Assembly: GCA_002254285.1 (NCBI GenBank)
Contig: NIUZ01000001.1
Location: 1 to 64,000, forward strand
Direction of reading: 5' to 3'
Source of the DNA: Bacteroidetes bacterium 4572_112
GTDB lineage: Bacteria > Bacteroidota > Bacteroidia > Bacteroidales > UBA1556
Length of the DNA stretch: 64,000 bases
Under the pieces are notes generated by a model. The model saw only the letters and a list, made by a program, of their open reading frames with translations, did no database searches and was not told the DNA's origin. Shown in pieces: positions 33,810-42,430 of the stretch (position 1 is the first letter of the stretch; each line of letters begins with the position of its first letter). The translations under genes and the position numbers were made by a program.

Positions 33810-35918
33810 TTATTTGTCTTCTTTCAAATACTTATCAAGGAAACCCTTGAATTCTCTTTGCCATAGAACCGAATTTTGTGGTTGAACAACAAAATGTGAC
33901 TCGTCAGGGAAGAAAAGGAAGCGACTAGGAATACCTTTTAGCTGAGCAGCATTAAAAGCTTGCATCGATTGTGCATAAGGAATACGGAAATCGAATCCAC
34001 CAGTGATTACAAGAATTGGAGTATCCCATTTTCCTACAAAATCGCGTGGGTTAAATTCCTTATAACTCTTAGGTACTTCCTTATCCCAAGGTGCTCCACC
34101 TAGGTCGTGCTGTACAAAGAAAGTTTCTTCTGTAGCTGCGTACATACTTGGTAAATCAAATATTCCGCAATGCGAAATAAGTGCTTTAAATCTACCTTCG
34201 TGATGTCCTGCTAACCAATAGATACTATATCCACCATAGCTTGCGCCAATTGCACCGAGCTTGTTTTCGTCAACAAATGATTCCTTAGATAAGGCATCAA
34301 TTGCCGAAAGATAATCATCCATATTTTGTCCGCCATAGTCACCACTAATTTGGTCGTTCCATTCTTGACCAAAAGTAGGAAGTCCTCTACGGTTCGGAGC
34401 TACAACAATATAGCCGTTAGAAGCCATAATTTGGAAATTCCAACGGTAGCTGAAAAATTGACTAACAGCTGATTGTGGTCCTCCTTGGCAATATAATAAA
34501 GCAGGGTATTTCTTGTTCTTATCAAAATTTGGTGGGTAAATAACCCATACCAACTCTTTCTTTCCATCAGTAGTTTCTATCCATCGTTTTTCGAATTCGG
34601 CAGGAGTAACTTTATCAAGTATAGCTTTGTTTGTAAAGCTTAGCTGAGTTTCTTCGCCAAGACCACTTACTGCATAAATTTCAGTAGGAGTTTTCATATC
34701 CATTTTGCTAGCAATAAGCTTATGATCAGCAATTGCTACGCTTTGGTAATTATGGTCGCCCTTAGTTATTTGATTTATTTCTTTAGAATCTACATTTACC
34801 GAGTATATCTGGTAAGTAGCTTCAATTCCTGAGATAAAGTAAATTACTTTTGAATCGCTGCTAAATACAAAGTCAGAAGAACTTTGGTCAAAGCCTGCAC
34901 TATAATCTACAGTTTCGCCAGTAGCAAAATTATGAAGCATAATTCTGTTCTTATCCGACTCAAAACCAGGAGTAGCCATGCTCGACCATACCAATAAGTT
35001 TCCATCAGGAGACCAAACTGGGCCATTATCATAACCTTCAAATCCTTTTTCTGTAAGATTTGTGCTTGTATTATTAACTAGGTCGTAGATGTAAACCTCA
35101 GTATTAGTACTTACGGCAAAATCTTTTCCGAAAAGTCGCTTATAGCTAATTGCTATTTTTGTATCATCATTATTCCATGTGCTATTACCAATAGTAGCAT
35201 CAAAGCGCTCACCTTCATTAAGGTCTTTAGCATTCTCTAATTTGCCATTTTTATAATCAGCAACAAAAATATGGTTGTAGTTTTCGTCAGCCCAATGGTC
35301 CCAATGGCGATACATTAGGTCGTCATAAATTTTAGCATTTGCCTTTGGTAGGTCAGGGTACATATCCAATGTTGTAGCGTCAATTTTAATGCTTTTGCTA
35401 TAGGCAATCTTATTTCCAGTATTGCTATAACTAAAAGAGCCAATTCCACCATCAATATGCGAAATTTGTTTCTTATCACTTCCATCAATATTCATTTCCC
35501 AAATTTGAGCATCACCGCTTTTAGCAGAAATAAATCCAATCTTGCTTCCATCAACATTCCAGATAGCGTTATACTCACTCTTTTTGCAGAATGTAAGCTG
35601 CTTTGGTTCTCCACCATCAGCACTCATTACAAAAATATTTTTATCACCTTTGTTTTCAGCAAGCTCGTAGCGAGTAATAGCAAAAAGAATATTCTTGCCA
35701 TCAGGCGAAACCTGTACTTCCGAAACTCTTCCTAATTTCCATAGTAGCTCAGGAGTCATAATGCCAGGGTTTACAAAATCATCAGATTTTGTAACAGTTT
35801 TCATTGAAGAGCTTTTGTCTCCATGGTTGATTTTGACATTTTTATCAACCTTAATATTATCGCAAGAGAATAAAAATATCGCTAATGCGGAAATAATAAT
35901 GATGCTTAATTTATTCAT
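33810..35918 (-). CDS. S9 family prolyl oligopeptidase-type serine peptidase, lipoprotein
   Basis: Exported serine peptidase of 702 residues of the DPP IV/acylaminoacyl-peptidase type. A lipobox (AIFLFSC, Cys19) indicates lipid anchoring. An N-terminal beta-propeller (about 50-430) has PD40-like blades (SPDGKNILFAITRYE, WNVDGSKIGFISAK, WSPDGNLLVWSS). The C-terminal alpha/beta-hydrolase domain has the nucleophile Ser560 in GASYGGY, Asp643 in GGFDFRIPY and His675 in DESHFV. It likely trims oligopeptides for nutrition. It follows a TPR lipoprotein gene by 25 nt. Confidence 0.93.
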   Translation of the reverse strand: MNKLSIIIISALAIFLFSCDNIKVDKNVKINHGDKSSSMKTVTKSDDFVNPGIMTPELLWKLGRVSEVQVSPDGKNILFAITRYELAENKGDKNIFVMSADGGEPKQLTFCKKSEYNAIWNVDGSKIGFISAKSGDAQIWEMNIDGSDKKQISHIDGGIGSFSYSNTGNKIAYSKSIKIDATTLDMYPDLPKANAKIYDDLMYRHWDHWADENYNHIFVADYKNGKLENAKDLNEGERFDATIGNSTWNNDDTKIAISYKRLFGKDFAVSTNTEVYIYDLVNNTSTNLTEKGFEGYDNGPVWSPDGNLLVWSSMATPGFESDKNRIMLHNFATGETVDYSAGFDQSSSDFVFSSDSKVIYFISGIEATYQIYSVNVDSKEINQITKGDHNYQSVAIADHKLIASKMDMKTPTEIYAVSGLGEETQLSFTNKAILDKVTPAEFEKRWIETTDGKKELVWVIYPPNFDKNKKYPALLYCQGGPQSAVSQFFSYRWNFQIMASNGYIVVAPNRRGLPTFGQEWNDQISGDYGGQNMDDYLSAIDALSKESFVDENKLGAIGASYGGYSIYWLAGHHEGRFKALISHCGIFDLPSMYAATEETFFVQHDLGGAPWDKEVPKSYKEFNPRDFVGKWDTPILVITGGFDFRIPYAQSMQAFNAAQLKGIPSRFLFFPDESHFVVQPQNSVLWQREFKGFLDKYLKEDK

Positions 35919-35943
35919 AATGAAGTTATTTATGTGTATTTGC

Positions 35944-36939
35944 TTAATTGCTGTTTAGACTTTCCTCAACTCTATTTAAGCCATCAATTGCCTGTTTATA
36001 GTTGTGGTCAATTTTTAGGGAGCTTTTATAATCTTTTTGTGCTTGTAAAATATTGCCAACCTCTTCAAAACAAAGCCCACGGTTAAAATAGGCTTCTTTA
36101 TAATCAGGCTTTGCCTCAATAGCTTTAGAGAAATATGGTGCTGCCATATCATTTATCTTTAAAAGCTCTAGGTATATATAGCCAATATTATAATAGCTAT
36201 TTGGAAAAGTAGAATCCTTTTCTATTATTTGGTTATAAGTCGAGATTGCTTCATTCAAATAATCATTGTTTTGATAAAATAATCCCAAATTATAGTAAGA
36301 ATTAATATTTGCAGAGTCAATTGCTATTGCATTATTATAGTAGGTAATAGCGAGCTCATCATTTAATTTAGAGTAAATTCCTCCTAATTCTATATTTGCA
36401 TTATAGTTATTAGGGTTATTTTTTAAGCATTCCTGAAAATTGCGAATAGCGGCATCTGTACTTTCCGATTCTTTAAAAGCATAACCTTTAATAAAGAAAG
36501 CTTTGTCGGAGAATGGGTCAATGTCCAAGGCTTTATTTGCGAATTTTATTACCTCATTATACTTTCTATACATAAGGTAAATTTCGGAAACCTGAAGCCA
36601 AATATCTACATTTTTGGGGTCTATCTGAGATGCTTTTTCAAGTAAGGCCAAAGTATTATTTACATTTCCTTGTGTCATAAATAAATCGGCAAGTTCAATG
36701 TAATATGATGCGCTGTCAGGAGCTAGATTTACACAATGTTGCAAGTCAGCAATGGCTTTATCGTTATTATTTGCTGTTTTATAAAGCTCAACTCGTTTTC
36801 TTAAAAGTGAAATATTGTGAGGGTCACTTTCTAATTTAGTACTCAAGCTCTCAATTGTTTCAACTTTATCACCGCCAATATTCTGGCAGGAAACCAGTGA
36901 AAAAAAAGCTAGAAATAAGAATATAAAAGAGTATTTCAT
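35944..36939 (-). CDS. Tetratricopeptide-repeat lipoprotein
   Basis: Protein of 331 residues from ATG 36939. This start gives a proper signal peptide with lipobox FSLVSC (Cys18); an upstream ATG at 36981 would prepend 14 polar residues and is less likely. About eight TPR units fill the rest (KAIADLQHCVNLAPDSASYY, EVIKFANKALDIDPFSDKAF, YFSKAIEAKPDYKEAYFNRG). Likely a periplasmic protein-protein interaction scaffold. It lies between recA and the S9 peptidase, 84 nt after recA. Confidence 0.85.
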   Translation of the reverse strand: MKYSFIFLFLAFFSLVSCQNIGGDKVETIESLSTKLESDPHNISLLRKRVELYKTANNNDKAIADLQHCVNLAPDSASYYIELADLFMTQGNVNNTLALLEKASQIDPKNVDIWLQVSEIYLMYRKYNEVIKFANKALDIDPFSDKAFFIKGYAFKESESTDAAIRNFQECLKNNPNNYNANIELGGIYSKLNDELAITYYNNAIAIDSANINSYYNLGLFYQNNDYLNEAISTYNQIIEKDSTFPNSYYNIGYIYLELLKINDMAAPYFSKAIEAKPDYKEAYFNRGLCFEEVGNILQAQKDYKSSLKIDHNYKQAIDGLNRVEESLNSN

Positions 36940-37023
36940 TAATCTGTTATTAATTGAAAATACCTCATTAGTTAAAGCCATAGCCTTTTCTAATGAAGTA
37001 TATAATTATATATTTATGATAAT

Positions 37024-38025
37024 TTATTTTGCTTTAATAGCTTCTTTGATTTTCATCTCAACTTCATCAGCTAATTCAGGGTTGTCTTTCATAAGTTGCT
37101 TTACAGCCTCACGCCCTTGTCCGAGCTTAGTTTCGCCATATGAGAACCACGAGCCGCTCTTTTTAACAATATTATATTCAACTCCTAAGTCAACTAATTC
37201 GCCAGCTTTAGAAAAACCTTCGCCATAAATAACGTCAAGCTCTGCTGTGCGGAATGGAGGTGCTACCTTATTTTTTACAACTTTAATCTTTACTCTGTTT
37301 CCTTTTACGCTATCCACATCCTTAATCTGAGTAGAACGACGAATATCAATACGTACCGAAGCATAAAACTTAAGTGCATTACCACCAGTAGTAGTTTCAG
37401 GGTTACCGAACATTACACCAATTTTTTCGCGAAGCTGATTAATGAAAATACAAGTTGTACCAGTTTTGTTGATAGTACCTGTAAGCTTACGCAATGCTTG
37501 CGACATTAGTCGAGCATGAAGACCCATTTTAGAATCTCCCATCTCGCCTTCAATCTCACTTTTTGGAGTAAGTGCAGCTACAGAGTCAATTACGATAATA
37601 TCGATTGCTCCTGAGCGAATAAGGCTGTCAGTAATCTCTAATGCTTGCTCACCATTGTCTGGCTGCGATACCAAAAGGTTGTCTGTGTCTACACCTAATT
37701 TCTCAGCATAAAATCTATCAAAAGCGTGCTCTGCATCAATAAATGCTGCTACGCCACCAAGTTTTTGTGCTTCGGCAATTGCGTGAATAGCCAATGTTGT
37801 TTTACCCGATGATTCAGGTCCGTAAATTTCAACAACTCTACCGCGTGGAAAACCACCTATGCCCAAAGCAACATCTAGTCCTATACTTCCTGTTGGAATT
37901 ACTTCAATGTCTTGTATGGTTTCGTCGCCAAGGCGCATGATGCTGCCTTTTCCGTAATTCTTTTCTATTTTGTCCAGAGTAAGCTGTAATGCTTTTAATT
38001 TCTCTGCCTTTTGATCTTTAGCCAT
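37024..38025 (-). CDS. recA: Recombinase RecA
   Basis: DNA strand-exchange and SOS coprotease protein of 333 residues. Walker A GPESSGKTT at 69-77, start MAKDQKAEKLKALQLTLDKI, KNYGKGSIMRLGD, and the L1/L2 region with INQLREKIGVMFGNPETTTGG. The C-terminal acidic tail is short. Bcp lies 40 nt upstream in the same direction with a promoter before it, so recA is probably second in a bcp-recA transcript. No LexA-like box was recognised. Confidence 0.98.
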   Translation of the reverse strand: MAKDQKAEKLKALQLTLDKIEKNYGKGSIMRLGDETIQDIEVIPTGSIGLDVALGIGGFPRGRVVEIYGPESSGKTTLAIHAIAEAQKLGGVAAFIDAEHAFDRFYAEKLGVDTDNLLVSQPDNGEQALEITDSLIRSGAIDIIVIDSVAALTPKSEIEGEMGDSKMGLHARLMSQALRKLTGTINKTGTTCIFINQLREKIGVMFGNPETTTGGNALKFYASVRIDIRRSTQIKDVDSVKGNRVKIKVVKNKVAPPFRTAELDVIYGEGFSKAGELVDLGVEYNIVKKSGSWFSYGETKLGQGREAVKQLMKDNPELADEVEMKIKEAIKAK

Positions 38026-38065
38026 TATATTATATTTTTATTGTTTGCTGTTTTAATGTCCTCTA

Positions 38066-38524
38066 TTAATAAGAGGCAAGAATTTGAGCAGTATGCTCTT
38101 TGGTCTTTACTTTTTTAAATACTTTTTCAATGACTCCTTCTTCACTAATGATAAAAGTAGTTCTGAAAATGCCATCATATTCTCTACCATATAATTTCTT
38201 TAATCCCCAAGCACCATATAGCTTAAGAATTTCTTTTTCAGTATCAGGAATTAATGGGTAGGGGAAATTGTATTTTTCTTTAAATCTAATTTGTTTCTTT
38301 GTATCGTCGGCACTAAGACCTAGTATTGCAAAGCCTTTCTCGCTAAGCATTTCATAATTATCTCTCAAGTCGCAAGCTTCATTAGTACAGCCTGGGGTCA
38401 TAGCTTTTGGGTATGTAAAAAGTATAAGTTTCTTACCTCTATAATCTTTTAGGCTAATGGTATTGCCCTGTTCATCTACTGTTGTAAAATCTGGTGCAAT
38501 ATCGCCTTCTACTAAATGTGTCAT
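38066..38524 (-). CDS. bcp: Thioredoxin-dependent thiol peroxidase (Bcp/PrxQ)
   Basis: Peroxiredoxin of 152 residues that reduces H2O2 and organic peroxides using thioredoxin. Motif TYPKAMTPGCTNEACDLRD: peroxidatic Cys46 and likely resolving Cys51. KAMTPGCT replaces the more common KDNTPGCT, a mild variation. First gene of the bcp-recA unit with a -7 box at 38568. Confidence 0.94.
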   Translation of the reverse strand: MTHLVEGDIAPDFTTVDEQGNTISLKDYRGKKLILFTYPKAMTPGCTNEACDLRDNYEMLSEKGFAILGLSADDTKKQIRFKEKYNFPYPLIPDTEKEILKLYGAWGLKKLYGREYDGIFRTTFIISEEGVIEKVFKKVKTKEHTAQILASY

Positions 38525-38567
38525 TATTAATCTTTTATTGATTGGGTTCTAATCATTATTGGAATGT

Positions 38568-38575
38568 CAAAGATA
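38568..38575 (-). promoter_or_regulatory. -7 promoter element of bcp-recA
   Basis: Reads TATCTTTG on the minus strand; transcription near 38562 would give a leader of about 38 nt. Confidence 0.6.
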
Positions 38576-38629
38576 ATGTATTTTAAGGAATAATGATTAC
38601 TTTTTATTTATAATTCTGAAAATTTTCAA

Positions 38630-38663
38630 ATAAAAAAAAGCATTAACTCTAAAGTTAATGCTT
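38630..38663 (-). terminator. Terminator of the small T9SS gene
   Basis: AAGCATTAACT pairs with AGTTAATGCTT around CTAA, with eight T on the minus strand; it lies 25 nt after the stop codon at 38689. Confidence 0.88.
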
Positions 38664-38688
38664 CAATATTTTTTTGATAAATCCTTAT

Positions 38689-39426
38689 TTATCTAATAAT
38701 AAGCTTTTTAGATGCTAATCTGTTACCGTCAACAATAACATTATAGAAATATACTCCTGATTTCAATTCCGAGATATTAATTTTAGCTCTACTATCATTA
38801 GTAGAAATTTCTTGATTAAAAACTACGCTTCCCAATATATTTACAACTTCAATATTAGCCATTTGAGCATTATTGATTTCATAATCTACAAAGAAAAAAT
38901 CTTTTGCAGGATTAGGATATGCATCTGATATTGTTACTGAGCTTGTAGTTGAACTAATACTTGCATCTAATGCTACATAGTATTTTACAATAAAGTAAGT
39001 AGAATCAGCAGGGTTGTTTTCGTCAAATACTGAATATGCTATTATTGTTGTTCCTTCGTGTCCTTGAGCTGCATAGTCTGTAGTAAATGCTCCAGTTGCA
39101 ATTGATTCTCCAGCAACTATCCAAACTCCAGTTGGCGATAGATTAATGCCTGGAGAAAAACAGCTCCCAAAACAGAAATAATGCAAAGTACTAGGAACTT
39201 CTGATATTGCCATTTGACGAACTTTATACGAATTAGAATCGACGGTATTAGTGTTTTTAGCAGTAAATTCAAGTGTATGAGGGAATTTATTTAAGTCAGA
39301 ACTGAAATATTTTACAGTGTCTCCAAAGTTAACAACATTACTATTATGGTCTGTAATCTCTATTGATTGAGCAAAAAGTGCTGCAAGAAGTAAAGTAAAA
39401 ATTGTGGAAAGGTAAATTCTTTTCAT
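38689..39426 (-). CDS. Small T9SS type A sorting-domain protein
   Basis: Secreted protein of 245 residues. Signal peptide at 1-19 (LLAALFAQ). A beta-sandwich part at about 20-150 carries two closely spaced Cys (HYFCFGSCFSPG). The C-terminal 80 residues are a type A sorting domain (DAYPNPAKDFFFVDYE, then GVYFYNVIVDG and KKLIIR). Proteins of this size often neighbour Omp28-like T9SS proteins, as here. Function unknown. Confidence 0.8.
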   Translation of the reverse strand: MKRIYLSTIFTLLLAALFAQSIEITDHNSNVVNFGDTVKYFSSDLNKFPHTLEFTAKNTNTVDSNSYKVRQMAISEVPSTLHYFCFGSCFSPGINLSPTGVWIVAGESIATGAFTTDYAAQGHEGTTIIAYSVFDENNPADSTYFIVKYYVALDASISSTTSSVTISDAYPNPAKDFFFVDYEINNAQMANIEVVNILGSVVFNQEISTNDSRAKINISELKSGVYFYNVIVDGNRLASKKLIIR

Positions 39427-39468
39427 ATTGTTATATATTTAATAAATTGTGTGTGTATTCTTATTACG

Positions 39469-39476
39469 CAAAGATA
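39469..39476 (-). promoter_or_regulatory. -7 promoter element of the small T9SS gene
   Basis: Reads TATCTTTG on the minus strand; transcription near 39463 leaves a leader of about 36 nt. Confidence 0.55.
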
Positions 39477-39532
39477 CTTATTTTTCATTAAGTTGATTTG
39501 CTATTTATTGTTATATATAACAGCTCAAAACA

Positions 39533-39570
39533 TAAAAAGGTTGCTTCCTAAAAAAAGAAAGCAACCTTTT
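39533..39570 (-). terminator. Terminator of the Omp28-like T9SS gene
   Basis: AAAAGGTTGCTT (39535-39546) pairs with AAGCAACCTTTT (39559-39570). On the minus strand it is followed by T-rich sequence; it lies 24 nt after the stop codon. Confidence 0.85.
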
Positions 39571-39593
39571 GAAATATTATTTGAAATGAATGA

Positions 39594-41606
39594 TTAGTTC
39601 ACTGTCAATTTTTTAGTGATAATGCTGTTATTAATGTTAATTTGAATAACATAAATACCTTGAGCTAATTCAGAGATATTTACTTTTTGGTTTTGAGAAC
39701 CAGCATTAAGAGTTCCAAGATCAGCGTTAATTACTTCTTGGCCTAAGTTATTAAGTACAGAATAAGTAACATTAGCTTTTTCAGCTAATTCAATATCAAG
39801 GTTGAATTGATCAACAGCAGGGTTAGGATAAACGCTAACAGTGTTGTTGTTCTCAGGAGTTGCTATGCTAACATCAGTAGAGTTATAAACTCTAATGTCG
39901 TCAAAGTAAAGGTTGTTACCATAAGCAGAAGTTCCTAGGAATTCAATAATAACATCAGCAGTATTGTTATAAGCGCTTAAGTCGATATCAGCAGAAGCCC
40001 ATTGATCAATAGCTGGGAAGAAGTTACCATCACCTTTTGGAGGAGCAGTAGCTAAATCAGCACCTTGCTTAGTCCAAACTGTAGTGAATGTAGCTCCACA
40101 ATCAGTACTAACACGGATATCTAACTTATCATTTTCAGTTGAATACTGAGCATAAGCATAGTTGAATTTAAGACCATAACCAGTATTGCTACTGAAGTCC
40201 ATTTTATGGAACATCATGCTAACAGTTTTGTTAGGCTGTATTCCATAATAGTTATAAATATAACTAGTTGCAGATGCACCAAAAGCACCAAGCTCTTGAG
40301 TTGTACCTACTTCTGTTTTATTAACAGTAAAAGCACTTCCTGAACCTTCACCGCTCATGATAGCATTGTTAATTTCGCCTTCAAAAGCAGCATAGCTTTC
40401 AAAATCTTCATTGTATACTGTTCCTATAGTTGCAGATGGCATATGATTAAATATACCAGTAGAAGTTGTATTATTTGATGAAGGAATATCTATTTTAGTA
40501 GCAACACCGTCAAAGTTTACATTTAAAACAATTTCGTTATTCGATGCAGTAATATTTTCAGCAGGGAATGTGAATGTAGCTTCAGCACCTGGAGCAAGAG
40601 CAGCAGTAATTGTTTGAACTACATCAGCACCTCCATTAAGAGAATACTTAACATTAAATGTGTCAGCAGTAATAGTTGTTGAGTTGTTCTTAACTTTTAC
40701 AGAAGGAGTAATTGTAGCATCACAAATACCAGGAACAGTAGTCATATTCTCAACACTTAGGTCGCAAATATCAACTCCTGGAGGAGTTACAAATGTCAAA
40801 ACAGCTTCGTTACCAGTAACGATTTCTTGTTGAGTTTCTGTTAAGAAAACTACTATTTCAAGATCAGATAATTCTACAGGAATACTATTGATGTCAGCAG
40901 GTGCAGTATAAGAATATGTTTTAGAATAGAAAGCTGTACCAGTAGTAATAGCTATATCTTCACCCCATTGACCAGTAATTAGGTCGCGCAACATATGCAT
41001 ATGGTTGTAATTACCATTAGGTAACATTTGGTCAGGATTTGTTGAGCCACCAGTTTGTGGTCCTTCAAGGTTATTTTGAAGAAGAGCAACATTTAACTTT
41101 AAGTTAGCTGGAGCAGTAGTAGCATCTGTAATATACATTTCAACTAAAATATCAACAACTCTAGTTTGAAGATTTACACTTGCAGTAGCAGCGATATTTA
41201 CATAAGAAGCTTGTCCTATTGTAGTAGTAGTTGAAGCAGCCCAGTCACCTCTACCTTGAGCAGTTGTAGAACCACTAAATGCGTGACGATTAATTGTTCC
41301 TGAAGGATAGCCAGTAAGACCAGTTTGACCAGCAATAGCATCACCCCAAGGTGTTCTGAAATCAGGCTCACCTGCTTGTGGAGTTGCATAACTTCCTTGG
41401 TGAATATTAATAGCAAAGAAATCGCCAACATTAGCAGCAGCAATCTGATTGCTTACCTTATGTCCATCAGGGCAATATGTGCAGTGAATTCCTGTGAATT
41501 CCTCAAGAACAGCATTCTTATTCTCAGGAGTTGTACTTACAATAGTTTGAGCAAACAGAGTAATGCTTGCAAAAGCCATTGCTAAAATAAAAGTAATTTT
41601 TTTCAT
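39594..41606 (-). CDS. T9SS-secreted Omp28-like protein with thioredoxin-fold CxxC, type A sorting domain
   Basis: Secreted protein of 670 residues. Signal peptide at 1-20 (SITLFAQ). An Omp28-related domain at about 30-270 starts with AVLEEFTGIHCTYCPDGHK, where Cys42-x2-Cys45 resembles a thioredoxin active site. A CARDB-like adhesion module follows at about 280-385 (PSVKVKNNSTTITADTFNVKY), then a lamin/MAM-like jelly roll at 395-575 and a type A sorting domain (SVYPNPAVDQFNLDI, GIYVIQININ). Divergent from a TlpA-like/Omp28 operon, which suggests a shared surface thiol function (inference). Confidence 0.85.
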   Translation of the reverse strand: MKKITFILAMAFASITLFAQTIVSTTPENKNAVLEEFTGIHCTYCPDGHKVSNQIAAANVGDFFAINIHQGSYATPQAGEPDFRTPWGDAIAGQTGLTGYPSGTINRHAFSGSTTAQGRGDWAASTTTTIGQASYVNIAATASVNLQTRVVDILVEMYITDATTAPANLKLNVALLQNNLEGPQTGGSTNPDQMLPNGNYNHMHMLRDLITGQWGEDIAITTGTAFYSKTYSYTAPADINSIPVELSDLEIVVFLTETQQEIVTGNEAVLTFVTPPGVDICDLSVENMTTVPGICDATITPSVKVKNNSTTITADTFNVKYSLNGGADVVQTITAALAPGAEATFTFPAENITASNNEIVLNVNFDGVATKIDIPSSNNTTSTGIFNHMPSATIGTVYNEDFESYAAFEGEINNAIMSGEGSGSAFTVNKTEVGTTQELGAFGASATSYIYNYYGIQPNKTVSMMFHKMDFSSNTGYGLKFNYAYAQYSTENDKLDIRVSTDCGATFTTVWTKQGADLATAPPKGDGNFFPAIDQWASADIDLSAYNNTADVIIEFLGTSAYGNNLYFDDIRVYNSTDVSIATPENNNTVSVYPNPAVDQFNLDIELAEKANVTYSVLNNLGQEVINADLGTLNAGSQNQKVNISELAQGIYVIQININNSIITKKLTVN

Positions 41607-41847
41607 GTGTGTAATTTTTGAGTTTAATTAATAATGTTTGGTCGGCTAAAATAGTAAAAAAAGTGATAGATGATAAAATATGTTAATAAACTTGTTTTAA
41701 AAATAACAAATAAATTGCATCTAATTAGTGGCATAAAAAATGGGGAATATATTTATATAAAAATATGTCAACATTTTTCTTATTTTCGCAGTTGAATTTT
41801 AGTTCATTATACTATATAGGCATATAAATTACTAAATACACACACAC

Positions 41848-42360
41848 ATGAAAAAATTACAATTAATGGCAATGCTGTTTGTCACAGTTTTGCTTTTGTC
41901 GTTCACAAGCGGTAATAAAGCAAGCCTTCCTAAGGTTGATGTTAAAGGCATTGATGGAAAAATCGTTAATACATCTACATTTTCAAATGATGGTAATCCT
42001 ATGATTATTAGTTTTTGGGCTACTTGGTGCAAGCCTTGTGTTACCGAATTAAATACTATTGCTGAGGTTTACGAAGATTGGCAAGACGAAACAGGAGTTA
42101 AGCTTATTGCTATTTCTGTTGACAATTCTAGAACATCAGGCGGAGTTCTTCCAATGGTGAACGGTAAAGGTTGGGAGTATGAAGTTTTTCTTGATGAAAA
42201 CGGTGATTTTAAAAGAGCAATGGGTGTAAATATTGTACCTCATACTTTCCTTATTAATGGTAAAGGCGAAATTGTATGGCAACATACATCTTTTACTGAA
42301 GGTTCGGAACTAGAGCTTATTGAGCTTGTTCGCAAACTGAAAAGAGGAGAAGAAATATAA
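41848..42360 (+). CDS. TlpA-like thioredoxin-fold protein
   Basis: Exported thiol-disulfide protein of 170 residues. N-terminal signal sequence (about 1-22); redox motif WATWCKPC with Cys61 and Cys64; IVPHTFLINGKGEIVW holds the cis-Pro region. The family reduces or isomerises disulfides in the periplasm. First gene of an operon with DUF6029 and Omp28-like genes, whose products have Cys-rich motifs it could serve. A hairpin between it and the next gene may lower downstream expression. Confidence 0.87.
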   Translation: MKKLQLMAMLFVTVLLLSFTSGNKASLPKVDVKGIDGKIVNTSTFSNDGNPMIISFWATWCKPCVTELNTIAEVYEDWQDETGVKLIAISVDNSRTSGGVLPMVNGKGWEYEVFLDENGDFKRAMGVNIVPHTFLINGKGEIVWQHTSFTEGSELELIELVRKLKRGEEI

Positions 42361-42366
42361 ATCCAT

Positions 42367-42400
42367 AAAGGAGTTTTAATTCAAAATTAAAGCTCTTTAT
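42367..42400 (+). terminator. Possible weak terminator or attenuator inside the TlpA-like operon
   Basis: AAAGGAGTTTTAATT pairs imperfectly with AATTAAAGCTCTTT and is followed by ATTTTTATT. It lies in the 70-nt gap before the DUF6029 gene. Confidence 0.5.
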
Positions 42401-42430
42401 TTTTATTAAGAATTTATTAAATTTAGAAGA